Shown here piece by piece: positions 14,469-23,984 of a DNA stretch of 64,000 nucleotides. The notes under the pieces were generated by a model that saw nothing but the letters and a program-made list of their open reading frames with translations, made no database searches and was not told where the DNA came from. Origin of the DNA: Paenibacillus tyrphae (lineage in GTDB: Bacteria; Bacillota; Bacilli; Paenibacillales; NBRC-103111). The translations under genes and the position numbers were made by a program. Positions within the stretch are counted from its first letter, which is position 1; the number at the start of each line of letters is the position of its first letter. The stretch is taken from positions 243,477 through 307,476 of the forward strand of contig NZ_JNVM01000002.1 in assembly GCF_000722545.1 (NCBI RefSeq), in the 5' to 3' direction.

Positions 14469-17400
14469 CCTCCTTTTGGACCTCTAGCTCCTGGTTTAAA
14501 TGGTCGACCACCTACCATTGATCCTCCAACTTTTCTAATGTAATTTGCTATTCTTTTTTCCGCTCTACGCATTTTTCCAATCACAGATTTATCTTTTAGC
14601 AATTCGGTTACTTGTTTATTTAATTTACCATCAATCAATTTACCATCTGCCTTTATTTTACCTATAGACTTCCCGTTTTCCTCAATATGGAAATGAATAG
14701 GATCAGCATGCTCCCTAACTAAATCTGCATAATAATGCACTATACTTGTACTCCCACTTGAAGCAATTACTCTGTTTGGTAAAGACGGTAGCGTATTCAA
14801 TCCAAATGGATCAATCCATGCATTTGGATCACCAACATACGCATAAAGCGTCGGATTTCCACCAGCAAGTCCGATGGGGTCTGGCTGTGTATAAACACCC
14901 TCATGTGGCAAGTAGTAACGGAAACGGTTGTAATACAGCCCCGTCTCCTCATCCTCATACTGACCCGGATACCGGAACGGGCATGCACTTCGCTCCCCAA
15001 AAAGATCTTGCCGCCGAACCTTCCCGTAAATGTCCAGTTCACACGACCAAATCTTTTCCCCTGTATCGTCGTAGATCTCAACAGGCGTACCCAGATGATT
15101 TGTTATGATACTGTACGAGCCTTCCGGTGTGATTTTCGCTGCAGGATGAAATGTTCCGTCTTCGAAGATCCATGTAATCAAACCATCAGGATTCAGCACT
15201 CGTCCGTTCCATGCTACCCCACTCTCAGTTTGGGACTTCTCCACTTTCCACTCATGCAGGATAATGTTTTCATCCCATACATAACAGTGTACCACACCGT
15301 TAAAATGCTTCTCAATCCTGCGACCAAGGCTATCATACGTAAACGTAACTTCCTGCCCGTCCGGCCGCACAACCTTGCTCATCATATTATTACCATAATA
15401 CTCATAGCGCCAATGCGTGCCGTCCGGTTCTATTTTCTCCGTGAGATTTCCTTCTTCATCGTAGCTGTATTTCGTTCCATTGAACTCCAGTAACCGCCCG
15501 CCGGCTCCGTATGTCCGGTCCGTTTTGTGACCGGTGCTATACAGGTTACCAACATCGTCGGCCATGCGGAAGATTTTGATGAAGTCGTTTGTAGCCCCGA
15601 TCAAGGTTCCAAAATCGTCGTATCCGTACTGCGTTTTCTTGCCTGTCAGCTCGTTGAGCACGGACTTTAGACGGTTATTCACATCCCACGTATACTTTCG
15701 TTTGCGCGTTTCCCGTCCGCCTGCTTTTATACTGTGTCGTTCAGGCCGTCCCGCGATATCGTACTGCCAGCTGCTGATTACTCCGCCGGGCAACAGTCTC
15801 TCGATCTCCTGTCCAAGCGCATCGTACTTCATCTGCGCCGTCCACGGCGTGCCGACGTTCTGAGCTGCGTCGCCTCCGCGCTGCTGTTGAGCCTGCATCT
15901 GGCTAACTTGTCCCGAAATGTCGCGTTCCATCGTCACATATGCGCCAAGGCTGCTGCTTACTTCCGTCCGGTTACCCATTTCATCGTATTGGCTTGCTAC
16001 CCAGTACGCATCCCGCCATTCCTTCATTACGCGACCGGCCCGGTCATATTCCAGCTTCACCGCTGCAAAAGGATTGGCTGTCTCCAGTAACTCCCCCATC
16101 CGATTATACCTAAACGTCTCCACAAGACCGTCGCTATATTCCACTTGCGTTACGCGCCCCATGACGTCATGGCTATAAGCCGTCCATCGTCCTCCGGGCC
16201 GCTCCACCTTCTGTAGCAAACCCGCGGGGCTTCGCACGTATTGCCGTACAATTCCGTCAAAGCCTGTTTCGCGAACGATGCTTCCGTTCGCATCGCGCTC
16301 CAGCACATACCGCTCGCCGCGCTCGTTGATGACTTCGGTCAGTTCATCTTCCTTATTGTAGGTCAACTTGACACGCTTACCCTTTTCTTCGCGCCAAGTC
16401 AGCTTACCAAGCGGGGTATACCCGAATGCTACACGGTGCTGGTTATCTTCCGCGAGGATCACTTCGTCGTAGGCGTTATACTTCAGCTTAATTACATTGC
16501 CATCCGGCAGCTCGGAACGCACAACTCGGCCCAGCGCATCGTAAACCAGCACTTGCTTTGCTCCCAGTGGATTCGTCTCCTGCAAACATTCTCCCCGGTG
16601 GTTGTACGCCCACTTTCCGCTCGTCCCGTCGGGCAGCGTGACCTCGATCAGGTTATCCTGCCCATCGTAAACGAGTCGCGTTACCGCCCCTTTCGGATCG
16701 TGTACTTCGCTGATCCGATGCCGCTCATCGTAGGCAAAACGCGTCACCGTCTGATCGGCCCCTACAACTCCCTTCACCCGACCCAGCTCATCATACTGCC
16801 ATGCCCGGATGCCGCCTTCCGGGTCCATCACCTGCTCCAGTCTTCCGTCTTCACGGTACGTATACTTCCATGCGCCTCCATCCGGCTGCACTTCCTCGAC
16901 GATCCGTCCGAACTCATCGTACGCATACCGCGTGATCCGGCCTTCCTCATCCGTTTCGCTCAGCAGTTCGCCCAGCTCGTTGTACTCATACTGCACAACG
17001 CCGCCCAGCGGGTCGACGATCCGGGTACAATAATACTCCGAGTTGTATTCGTACGTCGTCGAATGCCCCTGGCTGTTGCTCACTTCATTCCAGCCGTCAT
17101 TGTACACGATGCGTCCTTCCAACAGCCCGTCGTCCCCGTACGTATGAACGCAGCGCGCTCCGGTGGTCGGGCCGTCATAACGCCAGTGGAAGCTGTACCC
17201 GTTGCGGTCCGTCTTCTTGAGCATCAGGTGACCTTCATAAGACATGCGGGTCGTCTGTCCCAACGCATCCGTTACCGCAATAAGGTCCCCTGCCTCGTTA
17301 TAGCCGTACTGCACCAGCACCTCGCGCTGCTCCCCACGGTAGACATGGGTCACTTTCGTGATGCGTCCGGCTTCGTCCGTCTGGATGTCCAGCCTCCGGT

Positions 17401-19921
17401 CCACACTATCCGTCACCTGTTTCAAATACCCGCGGTCATCGTACGAGAGGACGATGGAATGTCCCCATTCCTGCCCGATCCGTTCCAGACGGAATTTCGT
17501 TTCCATCCCAGTCTTTTTTCCAAAATGATACGTCAGACGGCTGTCTTCCTCGAAAAGCGCATACCCGGTTCCCTCCCGGCGTAAGACCATCTGTTCCTTC
17601 AGGTTTCGCGTTTCCATCAGGCCCCGATGCAAACGTTCGAACGAAACCGCCCGTCCGTCAGCGAGCAATACACCGATGCCATCATCCAGCACCTCCAGTC
17701 GCATATCCAGACTGTGATGCACGCCATGACCGAGCAAGCCCCGATGACCGCTGTCGCTGATCCAGCGTCGATCCCATTGGAGCGGTAGCGGGCCCGGAAA
17801 TTCGAAGTCTGTCGCTTCGCTCATCATCCGTCCCGTGATCAGATCGACCGGCTCAAAGCCCCATTTACAGAAACGGTCGCCAAGGCCTTTGGTGCACTCG
17901 AATTTCTTCAACACTTTATGGTTGAACTTGGTAAGCGCCTTCTTCACCCCGGATTTTTCCAGCGCTTTCTGGAGCAGCGCCTTCCCCTTCTCCGCCAGAT
18001 TCTGCTGCATATCCTGCAGCTTCTTCTGCAGAAGCTCCCGCAGCTCCTCGGCCTTCTGCTTCAGCTTCCTGGCTCCCGTCATCACCTTGTTCAACGTATT
18101 TTTCCCGAACTGTACCGCCTTCTTAGCCGCGGCCCGGCCGATTTTCCCAGCCATCTTGCTGCCTGCCTTCGCCGCCGCTTTGGCCGCGACCTTGGCTACG
18201 CCTTTCGCCGCCAGCTTCGCTGCGCCGAACGCCGCGCCTCCGATCGGCAGCATCGAGCCGATAGATAAGGCCGCGCCAAGGAAGTCCCCGCGGCAAATGC
18301 TCACGACTGCGCTTGCCGCTCCCGCGATGATGCCAAGACCCGGCACCATGCTCAGCACATCTAGCGCCATGCCGAGCTTTTCCAGGAAGCCGTCCTTCTC
18401 CTTGTCGCTCTTGGCCTGTTCCGCTTCCGGGTTACTGAGCGCCTCGAACGATTGCCGCTCGCTGCCCGTCATCATGACCTGCTGGCCCATCACGTCGGTC
18501 ATGTCGGTCAGCATCATGCTGCTTTTGCCGCCTGCGATCCACAGCTCTTCCTGAGCCTCCGCACGGAACGTTTTCAGCTCGCTAAACGATAGTTCCTGCT
18601 CCGCCATCAGCACGAGGTCCCTATCGCTTTGCAGAGTGATCCCGTCTTCTTCGCCGATGGTGATGAACAGCGCGCCTTCCTTCGCTGTAAACGAAATATC
18701 CTTCGTCCCCAGTTCGAATTCCTTGCCTCCGCCTGTGGAGAACGACTTTACGGTCGTATCGGCCATTTTCTTGTTCGCCTTCTCTGCCGCCTCGCCCTGC
18801 TGAGAAAACGGCGTTCGCACCGACTGGATCAGCATCGCTTCCGCTTCGTCGTGCGTCGGAAAATACAGCTTGATCCGCGATCCGACCGGCGGCATGGCAT
18901 GGAAAATATGGCTCGTCGGCGACGAGTACGGGAACCAGACGGCTTCGTGCTCCGGCTGGTTTTTGTCAATATCCAGATGCACTTTCGCTTTCTTGACACC
19001 GATCGCTAAAATTTTCCCATCCATCGCCAGACCCGGCAGGTTCTCGTTATATCGCTTGTTTTGCCGCAGCCCTGCCGGTGTGGTGCACAAGTATTCGAAC
19101 TGCAGGATGCCATGGTCCAGTGCTCCCTGAATGCCAGCAACGACAAACAGACGGTCGTTTCTCTCCACCTCAGCCCCAAGCTCCAACCACTGGTCCTTTG
19201 CGACGATAAAACGCGTAAAATCTTCTTCCTGGAAGCGTTCCACTTTCGTTTCCACCGCTGTCAGAAACGATTGCACATCGTGCCGGATGCCGTATGCGCC
19301 CTCTTCCAGCTTCACATGCTGCCTGCCCGACGGCGTACCGATCCACAGACGCGGGGCATGGGTGCTGACGTCCGGCATCACCACTGCGCCTGCATGGGAA
19401 GCAATCCGTTGAATAAATTCCCAGTCGGTCTCCTCGTATTGGAGCACCAGATCGCCGAGCGAAGCCCCGCGCTGGAATGCGTCGGTTTCCAGAAAGTTTC
19501 CACCCGGATACGCGTGGATCACTTCAGACAGCACATCCGTATAAAGCATGCCCGCATGCTGGAAGGAACGGCTTTTGCGCCCAACGTCCAACTGGTACGT
19601 ATGCGAGATGACGTCCACTTGTACGTTGTATACCCCATGGATATGATCGACTTGGATTTCATGCAGTTGCCCGAGGAATAAAGGCTCCTCCGGCTGCCCT
19701 TCCCGAGCCACATACAGGCCTATATGGTCGCGATGGCTGCTTTGCCGCAGCAGCGCTTGGCTGTCTTCCTCGCTCATGATACCCCCGAACTGCATGCGTG
19801 CATGGGCTCCGGGAAACCGCGTCATTTTTATTTCTTCAAGCCGTAGCTTTCCGTACGGCCATTTCAGTACTAGATCCTGTACGGTCAAGCCCGACAGGCG
19901 ATCCGATTCGTTATTTGACAC
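14459..19921 (-). CDS. VgrG-like spike fused to Rhs shell with C-terminal toxin
   Basis: About 1820 residues from GTG 19921, with GAGGGGG six bases upstream; an earlier TTG at 19936 has none. Residues ~1-400 are a VgrG/phage gpD-like spike, paralogous to the 493-residue protein upstream (ETDWEFIQRIASHAG; VWFPYSSP; GSRIKLYFPTHDE). Residues ~520-600 hold a hydrophobic Gly/Ala segment (LSMVPGLGIIAGAASAVV) and a Lys/Ala-rich stretch, as in Rhs effectors that need EagR chaperones. From ~690 come the DUF6531 start (GFEPVDLITGRMMSEATDF) and many YD repeats. The Rhs core ends near 1712 with YYNRFRYYLPHEG, YTQPDPIGL and WIDPFGL. The last ~110 residues are an AT-rich, basic, unrecognised toxin (IHFHIEENGKSIGK; GGRPFKPGARGPKGG). 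Confidence 0.93.
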   Translation of the reverse strand: MSNNESDRLSGLTVQDLVLKWPYGKLRLEEIKMTRFPGAHARMQFGGIMSEEDSQALLRQSSHRDHIGLYVAREGQPEEPLFLGQLHEIQVDHIHGVYNVQVDVISHTYQLDVGRKSRSFQHAGMLYTDVLSEVIHAYPGGNFLETDAFQRGASLGDLVLQYEETDWEFIQRIASHAGAVVMPDVSTHAPRLWIGTPSGRQHVKLEEGAYGIRHDVQSFLTAVETKVERFQEEDFTRFIVAKDQWLELGAEVERNDRLFVVAGIQGALDHGILQFEYLCTTPAGLRQNKRYNENLPGLAMDGKILAIGVKKAKVHLDIDKNQPEHEAVWFPYSSPTSHIFHAMPPVGSRIKLYFPTHDEAEAMLIQSVRTPFSQQGEAAEKANKKMADTTVKSFSTGGGKEFELGTKDISFTAKEGALFITIGEEDGITLQSDRDLVLMAEQELSFSELKTFRAEAQEELWIAGGKSSMMLTDMTDVMGQQVMMTGSERQSFEALSNPEAEQAKSDKEKDGFLEKLGMALDVLSMVPGLGIIAGAASAVVSICRGDFLGAALSIGSMLPIGGAAFGAAKLAAKGVAKVAAKAAAKAGSKMAGKIGRAAAKKAVQFGKNTLNKVMTGARKLKQKAEELRELLQKKLQDMQQNLAEKGKALLQKALEKSGVKKALTKFNHKVLKKFECTKGLGDRFCKWGFEPVDLITGRMMSEATDFEFPGPLPLQWDRRWISDSGHRGLLGHGVHHSLDMRLEVLDDGIGVLLADGRAVSFERLHRGLMETRNLKEQMVLRREGTGYALFEEDSRLTYHFGKKTGMETKFRLERIGQEWGHSIVLSYDDRGYLKQVTDSVDRRLDIQTDEAGRITKVTHVYRGEQREVLVQYGYNEAGDLIAVTDALGQTTRMSYEGHLMLKKTDRNGYSFHWRYDGPTTGARCVHTYGDDGLLEGRIVYNDGWNEVSNSQGHSTTYEYNSEYYCTRIVDPLGGVVQYEYNELGELLSETDEEGRITRYAYDEFGRIVEEVQPDGGAWKYTYREDGRLEQVMDPEGGIRAWQYDELGRVKGVVGADQTVTRFAYDERHRISEVHDPKGAVTRLVYDGQDNLIEVTLPDGTSGKWAYNHRGECLQETNPLGAKQVLVYDALGRVVRSELPDGNVIKLKYNAYDEVILAEDNQHRVAFGYTPLGKLTWREEKGKRVKLTYNKEDELTEVINERGERYVLERDANGSIVRETGFDGIVRQYVRSPAGLLQKVERPGGRWTAYSHDVMGRVTQVEYSDGLVETFRYNRMGELLETANPFAAVKLEYDRAGRVMKEWRDAYWVASQYDEMGNRTEVSSSLGAYVTMERDISGQVSQMQAQQQRGGDAAQNVGTPWTAQMKYDALGQEIERLLPGGVISSWQYDIAGRPERHSIKAGGRETRKRKYTWDVNNRLKSVLNELTGKKTQYGYDDFGTLIGATNDFIKIFRMADDVGNLYSTGHKTDRTYGAGGRLLEFNGTKYSYDEEGNLTEKIEPDGTHWRYEYYGNNMMSKVVRPDGQEVTFTYDSLGRRIEKHFNGVVHCYVWDENIILHEWKVEKSQTESGVAWNGRVLNPDGLITWIFEDGTFHPAAKITPEGSYSIITNHLGTPVEIYDDTGEKIWSCELDIYGKVRRQDLFGERSACPFRYPGQYEDEETGLYYNRFRYYLPHEGVYTQPDPIGLAGGNPTLYAYVGDPNAWIDPFGLNTLPSLPNRVIASSGSTSIVHYYADLVREHADPIHFHIEENGKSIGKIKADGKLIDGKLNKQVTELLKDKSVIGKMRRAEKRIANYIRKVGGSMVGGRPFKPGARGPKGGCP

Positions 19922-19994
19922 GTCCATCCCCCTCAAATCTATTGCAAGTAAAAGATGGCGTAAGGCTCAATAAACCAACTGCCGCTGACGGAAG

Positions 19995-20396
19995 CTATTC
20001 TTTCTTCTGCCCGTCATCGGCAATATAGATGACTCCGTTCGCATGCTTCATGCACATGATGTAGGAGTCGCTGGTTAACACCGGCTTACCGTCGATGAGC
20101 ACGTCCGCTTTCCCGTTCATCCACTCCATGTTCACCTGCGGTTCGCACGGTGCATCCAGCGCCTCGCATACGCCGAAGGTCACCGGAATATTGACGACGG
20201 GCTTGCTGTCCGCGACATTCATGAGCGGCTGCCCTTGAATGTATGCGCCATGGCACGTCGGCAGATTGAGCAGATTCGGGTTGCTGCCGCATTCGCACTC
20301 CAGCATGGCTCCCCTTACGACATAGCTGGCTTCCTGCCCCGCTGGCGCTTCAACGGCAGGACCCGCGGGCTTTATGAACGATCTGACACTAGGCAT
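19995..20396 (-). CDS. DUF4280 PAAR-like protein
   Basis: A 133-residue protein with GGAGGAGGG upstream. YVVRGAMLECECGSNPNLLNLP and later Cys residues (VCEALDAPC; YIMCMKHANG) match the Cys-containing PAAR-like DUF4280 family, which caps phage-type spikes. PAAR proteins sharpen a VgrG trimer tip and recruit effectors in type VI systems. It sits about 70 bases upstream of the VgrG-Rhs gene on the same strand, so it likely caps one of the two VgrG-like spikes. No transmembrane segment or toxin extension is present. Confidence 0.85.
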   Translation of the reverse strand: MPSVRSFIKPAGPAVEAPAGQEASYVVRGAMLECECGSNPNLLNLPTCHGAYIQGQPLMNVADSKPVVNIPVTFGVCEALDAPCEPQVNMEWMNGKADVLIDGKPVLTSDSYIMCMKHANGVIYIADDGQKKE

Positions 20397-20412
20397 TTGT
20401 TTCCCTCCTCCG

Positions 20413-20529
20413 GGCTTTGCTTTTGCAAAGCCGACTTCGTAAGCGTTACTAGGCTTTGCTCTGGCAAAGCCTGCTTCGTAAGCGTTACTGGGCTTTGCTC
20501 TGGCAAAGCCATCTTCGTAAGCATTACTG
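20413..20529. repeat. Three tandem 39-bp repeats with internal hairpins
   Basis: Units 20413-20451, 20452-20490 and 20491-20529 are nearly identical. Each starts with the palindrome GGCTTTGCTCTGGCAAAGCC (or a close variant), then three variable bases, then CTTCGTAAGCGTTACT. A degenerate fourth copy follows. They occupy the 5' leader of the PAAR-like gene. The hairpins have no T run, so they are not ordinary terminators. Confidence 0.85.
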
Positions 20530-20567
20530 ACTTTGCTATCTTACTAGGATTTGCTTTGCGAAACTTA

Positions 20568-20780
20568 GAGTGTTGGGAAAGTGGTTTTGACTAGAATAGA
20601 GATACATACGGAAGTGGGGTATCTACTGGAGGAGCGATAGCGTGCGCCTTTGTCTGCGGGAAATATCCGCTGCTAAGCGGCTTCCAATAAAAATTTCCTG
20701 CAGACAACAGCGACCGGAAGTAGATACCCCACCCCCTCGTACACTCTATTACCTCAATCTGGCCACTTTCTCAACAAGCT
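20568..20780. repeat. Long imperfect palindromic (MITE-like) element
   Basis: A nested inverted repeat of about 210 bp. The outer arms TTGGGAAAGTGG (20573-20584) and CCACTTTCTCAA (20763-20774), the perfect 14-bp arms GTGGGGTATCTACT (20614-20627) and AGTAGATACCCCAC (20719-20732), and the inner arms TTGTCTGCGGGAAA and TTTCCTGCAGACAA all fold together. A related half copy lies at 1-71. No coding region is seen. It separates the unknown 163-residue protein gene from the PAAR-like gene. Confidence 0.8.
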
Positions 20781-20798
20781 CAGAGCAACGCTATTCCC

Positions 20799-21290
20799 CT
20801 AATCCAACTCCACCGGGGTCAAATGAAGCCCGGTAAACGCCCGTCGGAGCAAGCTTTCCGCGATGTCCAGCCGGACGATCAGCACATCTTCCTGCAAGCC
20901 CGCCACGCGAAAAATGCGCTCCCGCCGCACGTTTGGCGCCGACAGCACCAAGCGTCGGCAAGTCCTGCCGGCGTCCACCTGCGTCTTCCCGGACAAACAA
21001 TCCAGCTCGCCCGGCTCCATAAACCAGTAAATGTCTTGACGCTGCGTGCTTCGCCCGGTCACGATAGCGGATTGAAACCGCAGCCGGTCGTCGTATTTCT
21101 CAAGCAGCGCTTTCAGCCGGTCCGATACGAGCCGGCGCGGGTGGTCGATGAAGTCGAGGTAAACCGGCTTGTCCCCGTCCTCTTTCACAAACACGATGTT
21201 CCGCTCCTTAATCTCCATATCCCGGCTGACTTGCTCCAGCCTCAAGCCGTCGATGAACCGCTTATCCTGCTGCAAACGAAAATAGTACAT
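20799..21290 (-). CDS. Unknown protein of the VgrG/Rhs locus
   Basis: A 163-residue cytoplasmic protein. RRLVSDRLKALLEKYDDRL near residue 52, then DIYWFMEPGELDCLS and a C-terminal ESLLRRAFTGLHLTPVEL, faintly recall the imm11-type domain found near secretion effectors, but I cannot assign it. It starts 30 bases after the pentapeptide gene in the same direction, within the delivery operon rather than at its toxin end. That placement suggests a chaperone or assembly role rather than immunity. The start ATG has GGGGAGG unusually far upstream. Confidence 0.75.
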   Translation of the reverse strand: MYYFRLQQDKRFIDGLRLEQVSRDMEIKERNIVFVKEDGDKPVYLDFIDHPRRLVSDRLKALLEKYDDRLRFQSAIVTGRSTQRQDIYWFMEPGELDCLSGKTQVDAGRTCRRLVLSAPNVRRERIFRVAGLQEDVLIVRLDIAESLLRRAFTGLHLTPVELD

Positions 21291-21319
21291 GAGCCCGTTC
21301 TGTCCTCCCCGGCATGGGT

Positions 21320-22450
21320 CTAGTTCCGAACCTCAACCAGCCGCCCCGTCTCGTCTTCTTCCATCCATCGCACCTGCCGCTTCTGCTCCTCGCTAAGCGT
21401 AAACTTGGCCGCCTCCTGCAGAATGATCTTGGCTTCCCGCAAATCGGCTCCTTGGAAGTCCGCATGCTCCAAGTCCGCAAACATCAGGTTCGCCCCTTGC
21501 AGGTTCGCCCCGGCAAAGCTGACGCCGAAGGTGCCCATAACCTGCCCTTCATGAATAAGCGGCTCACCACCGACGGCTTCCTGAAAATTCGCCCCCTGCA
21601 GGTCGCAATGGCTGAAGTTAGCGTCATACAGCACGCTTTGGCTCAGATCGACGTCCCGCATGCGGCTGCCACTGAAATCGACCCCTAAGCAGACGCTTTT
21701 GTTCAGGCGGCTTCCCGTCAGATTAGAGCTGGCCAGATGGCTGTAAGCCACATCGGCCCCTTCGTAGCGACCGCCGCTCAAATCGAGCTTGCGCCAGTCC
21801 TGATAGCGGAAAAGCGTGCCGTCCTGCCGCTCCAGCGAAGCGCGGATCGCCGCCGCATCCTTTTCCTCGCGCACTTCCACCCACACGTCCTCGCTCAGAT
21901 CAAGGTACTCGCCCGCGCGAATGCGGAACGTATCTGCCCGCTGGATTCGTTGAAACTCCGGCAGCTCCACAATATGCGAAGCGGCCGCCCGGACGAGGCT
22001 GACGACATAATGGCCGGCGATAGACACGTCTTCCATCCAGACGCGGTCGCTTTCCAAGGGCAAAATATCGGTGCCGTAGCTTTTGCGTGCCTCGTCTATT
22101 TTTTTCCGGTACATTTCCAAATGATCATACAGCCAAGGCAGCTCGTGCAGCTCCATACAAGCCGCCCGGTCCAAATACCAAGTATCGTCGTACGCTTCCA
22201 GACTGCACATGAGCTTTCCTTGTCCAAGCCACGAGCGCAAATAAGAGACGTGGATATAGGCTATGGGACGCTTGTCACCGGCCTCTTGCATCGCATGAAT
22301 GCGAAGGCAAAGCTTGCGGAACGGCTCGATCCACTCCCGAATGCGGGCCTTGGCCTGCTCCCGGACCTCCGCGCCCAAACGCTTAATCAATGCCTCCTGC
22401 TGCGGCGCGACCTCCTGCGTCAGCCATCGTTCTAACGGTTCCTGCTGCAA
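21320..22450 (-). CDS. Pentapeptide-repeat protein of the VgrG/Rhs locus
   Basis: About 376 residues from TTG 22450 behind GGGGAGGAG; TTG 22486 lacks such a site. The N-terminal ~200 residues are helical and unrecognised. Residues ~205-345 are pentapeptide repeats (A(D/N)LXX type: LDLSGGRYEGADVAYSHL, VDLSQSVLYDANF, ANLQGANLMFADLEHADF) that build a right-handed beta-helix. Similar proteins accompany type VI secretion spikes in Gram-negative loci, possibly as adaptors. It is 14 bases from the VgrG-like gene. The function here is inferred only from context. Confidence 0.8.
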   Translation of the reverse strand: MQQEPLERWLTQEVAPQQEALIKRLGAEVREQAKARIREWIEPFRKLCLRIHAMQEAGDKRPIAYIHVSYLRSWLGQGKLMCSLEAYDDTWYLDRAACMELHELPWLYDHLEMYRKKIDEARKSYGTDILPLESDRVWMEDVSIAGHYVVSLVRAAASHIVELPEFQRIQRADTFRIRAGEYLDLSEDVWVEVREEKDAAAIRASLERQDGTLFRYQDWRKLDLSGGRYEGADVAYSHLASSNLTGSRLNKSVCLGVDFSGSRMRDVDLSQSVLYDANFSHCDLQGANFQEAVGGEPLIHEGQVMGTFGVSFAGANLQGANLMFADLEHADFQGADLREAKIILQEAAKFTLSEEQKRQVRWMEEDETGRLVEVRN

Positions 22451-22499
22451 TCGTTTCTCCTCCCCGGCATTTGTCCGCTCGCGCAAGCGTGCGCTTCGT

Positions 22500-23981
22500 T
22501 TAGTTGTTATGAACCTGGGTGCCTTTCACATCGACGCGGTCCTCCAGCACGACGGAGCTGGCTTTGCAGGTCAATTCGATTTTTTCCTGAGCGGAAATCG
22601 TTATTTTTTTCGAGGTCATCGTCACTTCCTCGGTCGCTTTCACCGTTACGTTTTTGCTGCTGATAATCGAGATGCCGTCCGCATCGCTGAGCGTGATCGA
22701 CACGCCGTCGCCTGTGATGAGAATGTGGTCTGGAGCGAGCACGATCATTTTGCCGTTCTTAGTCTTGATCGTTTTGATGCTCGGGTCTTCCATCGGATCG
22801 CTTCCGCCACCGCCGGCCGCCCCCGACGCTCCGCCTCCTCCTGCCGCTCCACCGCCGCCTACGGCTCCCGCCTCGGGCTTTGGCTTTGGCACGGAGCTGA
22901 TCGCAATCGCATCCTCTTCCTTGTGCGTCGGAAAATAAATGCGCACATCGTCCCCGTTCTCGGGCATGCAATACCAGCCGGCATTGTCCTCGGAAGCATA
23001 GATCGTCGAGTATGGAAACCAGAACGCTTTTCCTGTGTCCTGCGCTGGATCGATGTTCAAATGCGCTTTGATTTTGTCTTTGGCGACCGCAATCACTTTC
23101 CCTTGCAGCGACGCCCCGACGATGGACATGTTATACTGCTTCCGCACGCTCAGACCCGGACGCGTGGTCAACAGATACTTATATTTCAGAAGTCCGTCGA
23201 GCATGCTCACCCGGACCTCATAGACAACGAGCCGCTGCCGGTCAAACGTCACTTCCATGCCGATTTCGAACACTTGATCGGTTTCCACTTCATAAAAGAT
23301 GCAATCGCTCTCGCTTAACTCCGGAATCAGCCCCTGTACTGATTGTTGGTACAGCTCCATCCGTTTGTGCACGCGGTAATGATAAGCGTTCACTTCCCCT
23401 TTGAAGCCGAGGTCCGGAACGCCGAAATGGACTCTTGGGGAATCAAAGGCGACGGCAGGCACGAGCCCGGTATGGAAATGGGAGGCTAACCGTTTCAGCA
23501 ATTCCCAGTCCGTCTCCCGGTACTGCAGAACAACACGGCCGATCGCAGCGCCGTTCGAGGCCGCATCCATCACGTCTGCGCCGTCATAGTCCTGCACGAC
23601 CTTGTCCACCAGCTGCGAATAGGCCATTCCCACGTCCTGAAACGTGCGGTCCTTGCGCGTCACATCGAATTGATACGACAGCGATACGGCTTCCAGCTCC
23701 AACTGGTAAACGTCCCGCACTTGATGAATTTGCATGCTCATAATCATGCCCTGAAACAGGTGGATTTTCCCACCCTGCTCGGTCTTTTGGGAAACGGTGA
23801 TATTCGTCCGGGCATGATTCATTTCCATGTAGCTGGCTTTCAGCTCTTCCGGGACGATGCCGGTCAAGCGAAGCGTGGCATGCTCGTTGATTTGCTTGAC
23901 GATCGCCAGCTCCTGGATCGATTCGAACGCAAAAGGCGTAACTTCCAGATCCTGATAAGTCGCATAAGACCGTTCTGCCAC
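22500..23981 (-). CDS. VgrG/Pvc8-like contractile injection spike protein
   Basis: A 493-residue protein from GTG 23981 with GGAGAGG upstream, directly after the DUF1795 gene. Residues ~1-300 follow the gp27/gpD hub fold: a beta-rich start, FQDVGMAYSQLVDKVVQDY, and LQYRETDWELLKRLASHF near residue 155. Residues ~310-370 are an OB-like neck (KAFWFPYSTIYASEDNAGWYCMPENGDDVRIYFPTH). A Gly/Ala-rich linker and a beta-helical needle of alternating V/I/T repeats end the protein, as in gp5/VgrG. It is paralogous to the N-terminus of the Rhs fusion. It should trimerise into a membrane-piercing spike. Confidence 0.9.
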   Translation of the reverse strand: MAERSYATYQDLEVTPFAFESIQELAIVKQINEHATLRLTGIVPEELKASYMEMNHARTNITVSQKTEQGGKIHLFQGMIMSMQIHQVRDVYQLELEAVSLSYQFDVTRKDRTFQDVGMAYSQLVDKVVQDYDGADVMDAASNGAAIGRVVLQYRETDWELLKRLASHFHTGLVPAVAFDSPRVHFGVPDLGFKGEVNAYHYRVHKRMELYQQSVQGLIPELSESDCIFYEVETDQVFEIGMEVTFDRQRLVVYEVRVSMLDGLLKYKYLLTTRPGLSVRKQYNMSIVGASLQGKVIAVAKDKIKAHLNIDPAQDTGKAFWFPYSTIYASEDNAGWYCMPENGDDVRIYFPTHKEEDAIAISSVPKPKPEAGAVGGGGAAGGGGASGAAGGGGSDPMEDPSIKTIKTKNGKMIVLAPDHILITGDGVSITLSDADGISIISSKNVTVKATEEVTMTSKKITISAQEKIELTCKASSVVLEDRVDVKGTQVHNN

Positions 23982-23984
23982 CCT

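Noticed and set aside
14459..14798. Calling the toxin tip an HNH nuclease or deaminase
   Set aside because: No HNH or HxE-PCxxC motif is visible; only a weak HFH resemblance to DUF4160 was seen.
20235..20594. A plus-strand frame spanning the 39-bp repeats, giving repeated peptides
   Set aside because: It runs antisense through the PAAR-like gene; repeats of a length divisible by three produce such frames by chance.
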